Of a DNA stretch of 64,000 nucleotides, positions 10,953 through 21,965 are shown piece after piece. A program made the translations under genes and the position numbers. This DNA is from Sporodiniella umbellata. Its lineage: Eukaryota; Mucoromycota; Mucoromycetes; Mucorales; Rhizopodaceae. The notes under the pieces are model-generated. The model had not been told where the DNA came from, made no database searches, and saw nothing but the letters and a program-made list of their open reading frames with translations. The stretch is taken from NCBI GenBank assembly GCA_025677835.1, contig JAIXMR010000031.1, positions 62,001-126,000 of the forward strand. Direction: 5' to 3'. Each line of letters opens with the position of its first letter. Within the stretch, counting starts at the first letter, position 1.

Positions 10953-13530
10953 CTATAATTCACAATGTTCTTAATGATCTTGCATTTTCTTTTTCATTGC
11001 CATGACTGAGCTATACAGCTTGCTCTTTTTATTTCCCCTTTTTCCTTCGCTCTTTTTTATTGTTATTACCCAAATCGTTAAAAGTATAAACTTTATCTGT
11101 ACAAGGAGGCAAAAGGACAACAGAACAAACGTCTTGTGCCAGTTTTGGATTATCTAAAATCTGCTTCAACATAGAAAAATTTGTCTTTGTTATTGGTATA
11201 TTTGTATAAATTGCTTGTTTGTAGAGTGACTGAGTACGGATTCGATGAAAAGAAGGTCACCCAAAAGAGATGTGCTCTAAAGGCTTGGAGGCCATTGCAT
11301 TTTGCAATTCAGTCTCAGAATATATATTCCTTTTTGGACGAATCAAAAGCTATGTCCAGATATTTGTGAGCACTTTTTTGGCTGGAACACTACTTGCTCA
11401 CGAATCGTAATGTAGGGCTATCTGGAAAAAAATAACCATATAAGTAAATACTGATGGCAGAGAGTTTTTAGTACCTAAATTTGAGATTTTGAGGAGTGGC
11501 AGAGCATTTGGAATTAACTAAATCCCGAGAAAACATGAATCATTCTGACAAGTAGCCCATTGTTTGGTAAAATAAACTCGTAACAGCTTTCTTTTTCTTC
11601 AACTATCCTTGTTTAAAAGAACAATTAATATCCCATAGTTTTGTGTATCTGTTGGTTTACTTCGCCAAAAAAAAGAGGTGTGTCATTTTGTAGTGATGCT
11701 AGCTGTATTCACATCTCTTGACGGAAATCGATATTGGGTTTACTTTACATGATAGACTTAGTATGATTTCTTGATTCATTAATCTTTCTAGCCAAATTAC
11801 ATATAAATCTAACCAGCAAAAGAGATTAAGCTTCTTTAGTGTTGTCTAAGCTTGAAGTAACCTGAGGGAAATTTTGGCTTAGAAATAAATGAGGTGGCTA
11901 ATAAAAACGCTTTCTATTTTAAAAAATAATAGCGATAAACCCCTTTAAATTACAAACAGATCTTATCGTTAAGCCCGTATGGAACCTTTTAAAGTAGACC
12001 TACGAGCAACTGTTAAACGCTTACTGTCTCTAATCTTTATTTGACGTATCTTTATTTTGCTATTAGAAAAAGAAGGAAAGGTAGAGTTTTGGCAAGCACC
12101 AAATCTATTTTTTTTTATTCTTTTAGCACCTTGCTCCTTTTTTTCCTTTTATATCGTATTCTTACTCAGTTTTGAGACAGTCATGAGATGGATTAAGAAG
12201 AAAAACAAGAGCGCTTTCTATAGAAAAATTACTGCAAACCTTGTCTCTCTACTAACTAGCAAACAGCTTTCAGTGTTGTGCTTAGCTTTTCGTAGTATGT
12301 TTTTCGTAATCAAGTACATTTACTTCGATTTACTGAAATCAATTGAAAAGGTTAGTTGTTGGATGTGGATGGTCATCTACTCGTAGAAAGAAATTTGAAC
12401 TCTAAAGGTGTCTTGAAGAATCGTATAATATAAAAGAAAGCAGATAAGATATAAAAAAAGGCCGGGTTTTGAATTGCATTTTTGCAGTTTTTGCTAGCAA
12501 TCTGCTTTTATGAGATAGACTTCAAAATTTACTTGGTTTCTTCTCATTTCTCTAGTTCTAGTTTCAGAGCCAGTTTTAATGGCTTAAAAAACTTATCAAA
12601 CAAGTAATAAAAATACCATTGCAATAGAGCAAACTAACTCTTTGCATTCAAAAACACTAAATAAGTAGCCAAAAATGATGGCGATAACAGAAAACACCAA
12701 GGATATCTGATGATAGAAGCAGACTGAGTTACCCTTTTTTATGCAAGTCTGGAGATTAGCAGTAATTTAATGACGCAAATTATAGTGGCTTCAGAAGACA
12801 CAAGAGAGGTCTTTAATATTACAATTAGCAAATTTCAGATTTTTGTAGATTTTTACAGCTGTATTGCAAAAAAAAAAAAAAAAAAAAAAAAGAGAATAAG
12901 CAGAATGAAAAAAGAAGAGAAAGAAGAAGAGAAAAAAGGCGATCCATTGCAGTTTTTAGGGTTGGATCGTTTAAATTCAAGCTTTGTGTAATTATTGGAA
13001 TACACGAACGATTTTTTGCTTTTGAGTTAAACACAAACCACTATGTGTTTGTTCTTATTCCTTTAAACACAAAATTTTAAAAAACAATGAACTACAAGGT
13101 AGTTTCTTTTTGTCTTTACCAAGAAAAAAAACTGACATGCAGTAAGGTCCATTACTGAAAAAAGAGGCCTGCTTACACAAAGCTTTGAGGGCCCTCAACA
13201 AACTGAGTTTGTGCTACTATATGTTCCACAGTGGTTTTGATGCATGCTAAGTACATCCATTTGAAAGGAAGTGTGCCTTTTTAAAACTCATTACAAAACA
13301 GGTAAAGAGGTTGTATTCTTTTTTATTATACAAAATAAAAAAATCTAATAAAGTTTTTTTCGCTCTATTTGTCTTTTCAGTACAACTATATATTAAAATT
13401 ATGTTCTTTTTGTTCTCCTTAAAATAGAAGACATACAAACACACACAAAATAAAAATAAAAATGTGTATAGTTGTTCAGATTTTCCTTTTTTTTTTTATT
13501 TTTCTTCTTTTGCTTTTTTTTACTCGAAAA
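10953..13530. other. Gene-poor intergenic region
   Basis: About 2.6 kb of AT-rich DNA with many stops in every frame. It contains an A24 tract at 12868-12891 followed by a purine-rich stretch. The short open frames here (for example 12057-12386) carry no recognisable motif. It should include the 5' end of the VPS9-ankyrin gene near its left edge and the kinase promoter near its right edge. No tRNA was recognised. Confidence 0.5.
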
Positions 13531-14980
13531 ATGGGCGCTATTTGTTGCAAAGAAGATTTTACAGATTTATCGAGTCAAGGTAGGATTTAATGTGTGTATA
13601 TACGACTAACGATTACCATGTCAACAAAAGTTGAACTATCACATTTTGCACTTTTGAGATCAGTGGGTAAAGGCGCCTTTGGAAAAGTACGAATCGTTCA
13701 GCACAAAGGCACTAAGAGATTATACGCACTTAAATATATCAACAAAGACAAGTGTATTAGTATGAAGGCGGTGAACAATATCATATCCGAAAGACACCTT
13801 TTGGAGCGTATTAATTACAGCTTGATTGTAAACTTGTGTTACGCTTTTCAAGACAATGAGCATGTTTTTATGATTCTTGATCTAATGTTGGGTGGCGACC
13901 TGCGTTTTCATCTAGAAAGGTTCGGCAGACTACCTGAAGACTACGTTCAATTCTATGCGGCTGAGTTATCGTTGGCGTTGAATTATTTACATCACGAAAA
14001 CATTGTCCATAGGTTCGCTCAATATCTAGCTTTTTTTTTCATTAAATACTTACACTCATTTTCTAGAGACCTCAAACCAGATAACATTTTGCTAGACAAT
14101 AATGGCCACGCTCATTTAACGGACTTCAATATTGCTGTGAAGCTGGACAGTAAAGACCCGAGACTGCTAAAGTCGATAGCAGGCAGTATGGCCTATATCG
14201 CACCTGAAATGCTTTCAAAAGAAGGATACTCATACTCCGTCGATTGGTGGTCTTTGGGAGTTTTGCTATATGAGCTTCTTTATGGAAAAGTAAGGTTAAA
14301 GCGACTTTATCTTTTTCTATTATTCACCAGTGTATCGTATTGCTTCTTCTAGAGACCATTTCGAGCGAAATCCAGTGAAGAGCTTCAAAAAGCCATTTTA
14401 ACTCAGAATGTCGAACTCCCTGAAATTTCGGCCTCTTCTAACGAAGCAGCAGATTTCATTCAAAATTTGTTAAATAGAGATCCTACTAAAAGACTCGGGG
14501 TGGGAGTTTCAGGATTTGAAAGGCTTAAAAGTCATTCATGGCTAAAAAATATTCAATGGGAAATTCTAGATTCTAAAACTACACGTGCCCCCTTTATACC
14601 TGATGTAAGATTGTTGAGAGCTTTTTTCAGAACCTGTATACACATTGGTTTGTATTTTTTGCTCACTCTCTTTTTTGATCAACAACTATAAAAAGGCGAG
14701 CAAATCCAATTTCGATCCAACACATGAACTGGAAGAAGTACTTTTAGAAGACAACCCATTAAAATATAGAAGAAAAGCTCAGCAAAAAAGTACCTGTAGT
14801 TATAGATCATCCACTATCCTAGACCAATGCCCGAATAGAACTATACTAGATCAAAAATTTACTCCATACGATTATACTAAACCTTTCAACAGTTTAGCCA
14901 TGTCTTCACAATATTCGGGGTTTGAAAACAGCTCTGCTAAAATGGGTTTGGAAAAACCTTCAACTACCTCTATTGGTTAA
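13531..14980 (+). CDS. Serine/threonine kinase of the STK32/YANK family (AGC group)
   Basis: Five exons join in phase: 13531-13579, 13631-14012, 14067-14289, 14353-14604 and 14696-14980, giving about 396 residues. The start MGAICC carries a myristoylation glycine and nearby cysteines, as in YANK kinases, suggesting membrane anchoring. Kinase motifs are complete: GKGAFGKV loop, catalytic Lys in YALKYINK, HRDLKPDN (HR codon split by intron 2) and APEM. The Mg-binding triad is DFN instead of DFG, which I recall as a feature of STK32. The tail NFDPTHELEEVLLEDNPLK is the conserved YANK C-terminal motif. Substrates are unknown. The stop lies 85 bp from the stop of the convergent CotH fragment. Confidence 0.9.
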
Positions 14981-15064
14981 ATATATGTATATGAACGTCA
15001 GAGCAAAAAAAAAACATTCAATTATGAGATAAAAATTTATTATACATATATTGGTGGTCGTCTT

Positions 15065-16587
15065 TTAACGATTGTTAAAAAAAAGGGCAATGTTTTGATT
15101 TATGCTTTTAATCCACTCGTTAAGCCCAATCAAAAACTTCGAGTTGATGGGTCCGTTCAACGCTATATCGAGAGGTAAATTTTTACTTTGTAATTTGTAC
15201 ACTTCCGAGAAGGCGTTAGGATAGAGCCCTGGAGCTGGATTAGCTTCAAAATCATGCACAGTCTCTTGGCCGTTCGAGTAAATGTCTTTCCCTACACGGC
15301 TTAATGTTTTGTCCCACGCTACATCTTCTTCAATCATTGCTACAAGATCGTCAATGCGGCTTTGAGTCACGCTGGGGTTGACCAGCTGGCTAGCGGTGTT
15401 TTGAAGGAGACTATCAAATGTTTGTTTAAATTCAGGTACTTGCATCATCTGCTTCACTAAAGGGCGAGTGCCCCAGTTGGGAAAATCTGTGTAGTTTCCG
15501 CTAATCATCTTTTGCATTTTAAATAGAGAGAGGCCCAGAGTGGTATCCATATCTGAAGAGATAAAAGTGAAACGCTTTGTTTTCAAATCCTGATAGAGTT
15601 GATAATTATCAGATAGTGTCAAATATCCGTCAGAATATCCTGCTAGTACTTCGAGCGTAAGCCTATTTTCAAAACATGGTTAGTGACCTATTGTTACCTC
15701 TCGTTTTCCAGTTATCTTACGATCTAAGGAAGGAGTCTGTATCTAGTTGTTCATTCCACTTTTCAACAGCATCTGAGCTATTGGTAGGTGCGTTTGCAAT
15801 AAACTTTGTAAAGTCGACCAACGCTTTATAGTTATTCTTTTCGCCACCCGAAGCTTTTTCTTTGACTTTGTACTGACCGTCTTCGTAAGCTGTACTATTC
15901 TCATAGAAAGATAGATCGGATGTATGGTTTTGTTGTCCCGATTCAGGGGTAGAGTAAAGGCCTTGATACATATAACCATTCTTGTATGAGCTATCTCCAT
16001 TTCCAAATACATTTGAGAGCCAATTTCCCTTGAAAGTATCGATCATACCAAACAAGCCTAGTTCCTGATCATTCATAAATACACGAACGAACGAAAACTC
16101 TGAGGAAATAAGTCCCATTGATTTTACAAAGTCATAAGCGACTTGCTCGCGGAGGTACGATGGATCCAAATAGAGAGAGCGTAACTTCAGCCGTCTATAG
16201 CCATACAGATCGTCTTTCTTTTTCAGCTTCAAGTTGTAAGAAAGCTTGGGCATCCATCGAGAGCTGCGGCCAGAAAGAGAAACCTCTACCTCCTGAAATT
16301 TAAAAGCGTCATGTAACGAGAGGTACGTTAAATCTGACTTGATAGTGATGTCCCCGCTAATATTATGATGCATATTGTCAATCGCAGCTTGGTCACCTAC
16401 AATATGAAGAGTAGGTATTTCGTTGTCCCTATGCAGATCTGATTGAACTCGGTGAATTGACTTTAAAGGGGAATACACTTGAGGGAACTGTGCATTGTTG
16501 TGGCTGTTCCAAGTACGATTAAAGAACTCATGGGGCGTGCTTGTATTTACAAAGCGGCGAACAAAAGATTCGGGTAGGGTACTGTTG
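15065..16587 (-). pseudogene. 5'-truncated CotH-family gene (left copy)
   Basis: Two exons (16587-15721 and 15662-15065) encode the middle and C-terminal part of a CotH kinase-like/spore-coat protein. They match the right-hand copy at 19921-21768, including the intron between them (15663-15720). Upstream of 16587 the homology stops abruptly. An in-frame stop lies two codons above the breakpoint, and no signal peptide or N-terminal exon was found, so about the first 85 residues are missing. The coding frame is otherwise open. The last roughly 65 residues differ from the other copy but are still related (LNEWIKSINQN against LKEWIAGVHQN). It is probably a pseudogene or a partial gene-conversion product; a new upstream exon cannot be excluded. 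Confidence 0.75.
15263..16587 (-). repeat. Left arm of a 1,325-bp inverted repeat (CotH)
   Basis: This segment is the reverse complement of 20237-21561, of equal length and with no indels seen. By hand I count roughly 13 mismatches (about 99% identity). One is silent near 16450, and about eight lie within 18 bases near 15609-15626. Identity ends sharply on both sides. The arm includes an intron and coding sequence of two exons. Confidence 0.9.
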
Positions 16588-19500
16588 CTTTATAGTGGCC
16601 TCAACACAAGATAGTTTCAGGGAGGGGCAAATTATAGTAGTTGTACGCACCTCAATTTGCCTGATTTTCACCAGCCAATTTCATCGTACAGTCGGACTAG
16701 TGAAGTCTAACGTATAGTAAATACTGAACGCTTTTTAAGGGCTAGAAACAAAAACCAAATCAAGTTTTACTATAAGAAAAACGAACAAAAACAAGGATTT
16801 GATTGTTTGCTTTATTGTTTCATTAGCTTCATCTTGACAATTGTCAGCTGACGTTTAAAGTGACAACAAAATGTGCGAACTGCACATGGTTAAAAACTTC
16901 AATATAAAACCTCTTCGCTCATCAAGTTTTCATGCATCACTTTCTCTCAACAAAAAATTGAAGTTGTTCAATTAGACTTAATTCTGAGAGGCAAACACTT
17001 GGCTTTATACCCTCTGTTTTCGGTCTTTCTTTGCATTAGTTGCAATTTTTGAGTGGCACAGCTTTTTTCAATACGAATACCTTTCAAATATCTGTCTATG
17101 TCAAGTATTTCGACTCATATTGCATTACTACTGAAAAGAAAATCTAAAATTTGAGAAGGGTTGTCACTTTTAATATTGCATAGCACTTCCCGACTTCACC
17201 ATACAAGAAATTGCGATCTGTTTCACGAATACAGTAGAAACTAAAACCAAAATTTGCTCCAATGCTACTATCGTATTTTAAAGTCTACAAGACACATTAG
17301 GCTCTTGCGTTTTGGAAGTTACAGAAGAGGTGGAGCAGGAAAATTAGGAGAATAAGTATATCTCGTATTTTTCACAAAATAAAACAATTGATTTTAATAA
17401 CAAAAGCTAACTAAAGTTGGATGGGGGTATCCTTAGACCTACTAAAAAGCATATTCACGTTGAGAACTGAATAAGGAGTAAAATAGCTTGGCTCCTTGAA
17501 AAAACCCACAAAGGTAAATATACAATATAAAACACTAGTTACAAAACTGAATAGACATTATAGGCCCATTATTGCTCTACATAAATTTTTTTTTTAGGAT
17601 ATATAGAAGCATTTAAATATGTCAGCAACTCTGAAAGAGGAATGAAGATGATTTAATTCCATATATAAGTTGTAATACTGATTCAAATAATAACATGTTA
17701 TTTACATCAGGCAGTCTAGATCGCATTTTAAGTAAACAAGTCTTATCCACTCCAGTATCTCGAAAGAATTCCATTGTATTGTCTTTTCTTTCAAAGTTCT
17801 AGCCTCCACTCCTAGATTTATTTTCTGATCCAAATCAATACTCCGTTCAGTGATAGCGAGGCTAGTTAAAACTTCCCTAATTATTTTCCAAAGGATATTT
17901 ACTTAACTCTTTGATACTTTTCATTCTAATTTACTAACCAATAATTAATAATATTGATGTGAAGGTAATAGAATACAACAAGATAGTTAATTCTAAAATA
18001 GGTAACATAAAGAAAGAGCGCAAAGGCGCATCGAAAGAAAAGATTGATTGTATTGACGAGTATGTTTCAGCGATAAAATTATATTTTGGTTTTAATCTTT
18101 CGAAACAAATAAAAGTGTGTATTGGAAAAAAAATACATTATATATCTCATACAAATAAAAACATGATTTTGAGCATCCTGTTCGCCAATTCTATTTAGCT
18201 GCTTGGTACATGCTAATCTGTAGATAGTATTCCTTTCTATTTATAGAGGACGCGCTCCAATTTGTGAAGACGCTGTTTAACCCTGTTTATGCCGCATCAA
18301 GTCGGTTGCTCATCACTAAAACATTTTAGCTTCATTGGGTTAGATTAAATGTATCTGAGTGGTAATTTAAGTCCTACATTGTACCAAGGCTTTTTTTAAT
18401 CCTTTATGAAGCCCACGAATCGATTTAATAGGAGATGTTCATTTGTTGTCAATTCTAGTAAAAAAAAGTTCTTACAAGGTGTCAAAAAAATTTTACAGAT
18501 CAGTGTGGTGCAACTCCAAACTTTTAAAAGCAATAATTTGTTTAGAGCATAGACCCCAACTCTGAGTTTGACCAAGCGGCTGTTAAGTTCAAATTTGATA
18601 TATAAAAGAACACACTTGTGATTTACTGCGGCCAATTAATCTGATGCAATGCGCGTATCATATGCTTAAGAGAATGTAAAGCGCTCATTTGAGCGGCGCA
18701 GAGTTTTCGTTTTGAAATTTGCCCCAAGCAATTCAAGTGTAAAAATGACCACATGCATTGTAAGTGACCGACTAGAACAAGACCAGACAAGTAAGTTCGC
18801 GCGCAAGTTTGCTTTACTGCATCAGATTTCAAAATAGATAGTCGGCCACTGAGGCCAGAAAGAGAGTGACCGAGAAAAGGATTAATGAAGCAGGTTGCCT
18901 TCTGTAGCAAAACTTGGTAGTACATGAGCGGAAATATTGATTTCCCAGAGTTTTTCTCATTCTGCCATAGACGACGTGTAGAAAATTGAGAAGCTCTATG
19001 ACAGTCTTTTGCTAATGAATTTTGCAAATAGTTGTTGAGTGCATTATATTCCCCCTTTTTCATACAGCTGTAATTTATTAGATCTAGTTATGGTCCTTCT
19101 TTATTTGATGTTCTTTTCAGCATGAGCGCTCTAGATTTTATCGTATTTAGAAAGCATCTCTTTTTGACCGAGTATCCTTTGTAATGGACTTGTAGTGCTT
19201 CTTTTTGGTACGACCTCAAAACAGACTTTGCACTCTTCTTTCTTTTGGCGGCCTGAGACAAATATCCGGATGAAACATGAAAAGAAAAGATGTTGTAAAG
19301 CGGTTTTACCAACCTTAAATTTAAGCGTTTTTTTTTTTGCTTTTTACGCAGAAAAATTTTGATAATTGAAGACTGCACTGTATAATGAAGGGTCTCAATA
19401 CAGCCAATAAACCTAGGTGGCTACTAATAATGAATGGCTAGAAGATAGAGTGCTAAGGTGTCCTTTTTTATTGTGTACGCTTCTTTTACCGGCACCTTTT

Positions 19501-19920
19501 CCAATCAAGATCAAAAGAGATATGAACGCTTATTTATATCTTCTTTTGTTGTTAGAATCGACATCATGGTTAGAGCCACAATTTTTACGACTGTCTAATG
19601 TCAACTTTTTGCCGTACCTGTCAAGTGTATCCATTGGTTTTTCCGGAGTGACAACAAACGGATTTATTCAAGGGGTTTTTTTTTGTATGCAGTGACACTT
19701 TAGATTAACCAATTGAGTTTTAAAGCGATGAGTGTAAAAAAGTGATAGAGCACAAAAATCAAGAGCTATGATAACCCAGATTCTTACTTATTTCCGCAGC
19801 TTGAGATTATAGTAAAGTGTATCTCAACATTACGTATGGCAGGATTTGTTTATAAAAGGCAACTTGCTTTTTTTTTTTTTACACCTTGCTCTTAATTTTC
19901 TTTTACTTTAGCGTCCGTAT
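16588..19920. other. Spacer between the two CotH copies
   Basis: About 3.3 kb of AT-rich sequence between the truncated left CotH and the start of the right CotH. Most of it is stop-rich. Two adjacent open frames on the minus strand (18623-19063 and 19088-19378) are listed separately. The last few hundred bases must hold the promoter of the intact CotH gene; a T-rich stretch lies at 19869-19880. No transposase or terminal repeat was recognised. Confidence 0.5.
18623..19378 (-). other. Two adjacent unrecognised open frames, possibly remnants
   Basis: On the minus strand, 19378-19088 (96 codons, basic, Lys-rich) is followed by 19063-18623 (146 codons from an ATG; contains LWQNEKNSGKSIF and HSLKHMIRALHQINWPQ). 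They are in different frames and no clean intron links them. The composition is less repetitive than the surrounding AT-rich DNA, so this could be a decayed gene or mobile-element piece captured in the CotH spacer. No domain was recognised and chance open frames cannot be excluded. Confidence 0.25.
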
Positions 19921-21768
19921 ATGTTTTTGGAACGCTTTCTGATAGCAGGTAGCTACTATTGACATTGGGCTGTATAATTTCTTTCTAATGACCCGTATGT
20001 ACACGCATATTTTTAGGAGCCTTACTGTTTTTTTTAACAAATGCTCAGAACGATCAAGACTCGAGCATACAGTATAGCGTTATAAGCATGCTAAACAAAA
20101 CCACGCAGCATTCTATGAGCGTTATTGTAGACAATAAAAGCTACCCTCTCGAATCAAACAGCTCGTTCCCCATTCTTTTCACAGGCAAAGCGCCACTTGC
20201 TCAATCTGGGTACCAATACGCTAGAGTAATGATGGACAACAGTACCCTACCCGAATCTTTTGTTCGCCGCTTTGTAAATACAAGCACGCCCCATGAGTTC
20301 TTTAATCGTACTTGGAACAGCCACAACAATGCACAGTTCCCTCAAGTGTATTCCCCTTTAAAGTCAATTCACCGGGTTCAATCAGATCTGCATAGGGACA
20401 ACGAAATACCTACTCTTCATATTGTAGGTGACCAAGCTGCGATTGACAATATGCATCATAATATTAGCGGGGACATCACTATCAAGTCAGATTTAACGTA
20501 CCTCTCGTTACATGACGCTTTTAAATTTCAGGAGGTAGAGGTTTCTCTTTCTGGCCGCAGCTCTCGATGGATGCCCAAGCTTTCTTACAACTTGAAGCTG
20601 AAAAAGAAAGACGATCTGTATGGCTATAGACGGCTGAAGTTACGCTCTCTCTATTTGGATCCATCGTACCTCCGCGAGCAAGTCGCTTATGACTTTGTAA
20701 AATCAATGGGACTTATTTCCTCAGAGTTTTCGTTCGTTCGTGTATTTATGAATGATCAGGAACTAGGCTTGTTTGGTATGATCGATACTTTCAAGGGAAA
20801 TTGGCTCTCAAATGTATTTGGAAATGGAGATAGCTCATACAAGAATGGTTATATGTATCAAGGCCTTTACTCTACCCCTGAATCGGGACAACAAAACCAT
20901 ACATCCGATCTATCTTTCTATGAGAATAGTACAGCTTACGAAGACGGTCAGTACAAAGTCAAAGAAAAAGCTTCGGGTGGCGAAAAGAATAACTATAAAG
21001 CGTTGGTCGACTTTACAAAGTTTATTGCAAACGCACCTACCAATAGCTCAGATGCTGTTGAAAAGTGGAATGAACAACTAGATACAGACTCCTTCCTTAG
21101 ATCGTAAGATAACTGGAAAACGAGAGGTAACAATAGGTCACTAACCATGTTTTGAAAATAGGCTTACGCTCGAAGTACTAGCAGGATATTCTGACGGATA
21201 TTTGACAATGGCCGATAACTACTACCTCTATCAGGATTTGAAAACAAAGCGTTTCACTTTTATCTCTTCAGATATGGATATTACTCTGGGCCTCTCTCTA
21301 TTTAAAATGCAAAAGATGATTAGCGGAAATTACACAGATTTTCCCAACTGGGGCACTCGCCCTTTAGTGAAGCAGATGATGCAAGTACCTGAATTTAAAC
21401 AAACATTTGAGAGTCTCCTTCAAAACACCGCTAGCCAGCTGGTCAACCCCAGCGTGACTCAAAGCCGCATTGACGATCTTGTAGCAATGATTGAAGAAGA
21501 TGTAGCGTGGGACAAAACATTAAGCCGTGTAGGGAAAGACATTTACTCAAACAGCCAAGAGCAACCAAGTGAAATCACAGATGCTGTCGGAACTAACATA
21601 CCTGATGGTATTGATATGGAACAAGCTTTAGACATGTCTAAGTTTGTAAAGGAAAATATTCCTTTACAAACTGCTATTGAAGGGCCCACAGGTCATGTAT
21701 CTTTGATGGGCCTCAAAGAATGGATTGCAGGTGTTCATCAAAACACCACCCATTTCTTTTCACAGTAG
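19921..21768 (+). CDS. CotH-family spore-coat/invasin-type secreted protein (right copy, intact)
   Basis: Three exons join in phase: 19921-19948, 20017-21103 and 21162-21768, giving 573 residues. Exons 1 and 2 together make a clean signal peptide (MFLERFLIAG, then ALLFFLTNAQ), which fixes the start. The body has CotH features: FNRTWNSHN, SLSGRSSRW, LYLDPSYLREQVAYDF and MNDQELGLFG. CotH proteins are named after a Bacillus spore-coat kinase. In Mucorales they are cell-surface proteins, some of which bind host receptors. The known surface motif of the invasive CotH3 group was not seen, so an invasin role is not claimed. The C-terminus shows no obvious GPI signal. A 1,325-bp part is repeated in inverted orientation at 15263-16587. 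Confidence 0.9.
20237..21561 (+). repeat. Right arm of the 1,325-bp inverted repeat (CotH)
   Basis: This is the partner of 15263-16587. It begins inside exon 2 of the intact gene, about 85 codons from the start, and ends in exon 3. The arms are separated by about 3.65 kb. Confidence 0.9.
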
Positions 21769-21965
21769 AAAGTGCTTTCAAAGACAAGACTATTAATTAT
21801 ATAAAACTTTTGCTACAATGAACAATATAGTTTGACAATATCAGAAGTCGTTTAGCAAAAATATGTTGCTGTTTTTTTTGTGTTATGTTTATAAGTGCGA
21901 AAAAAAAAATGACTGATGTTAAATGAGGATGATTATAGTACTATATGAGAGGGCCTTTTGAGAGT

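Noticed and set aside
15743..16303. Alternative frames within the CotH copies (61-89 codons on both strands)
   Set aside because: They overlap the conserved CotH frame, and the same frames recur in the other copy only because the DNA is duplicated.
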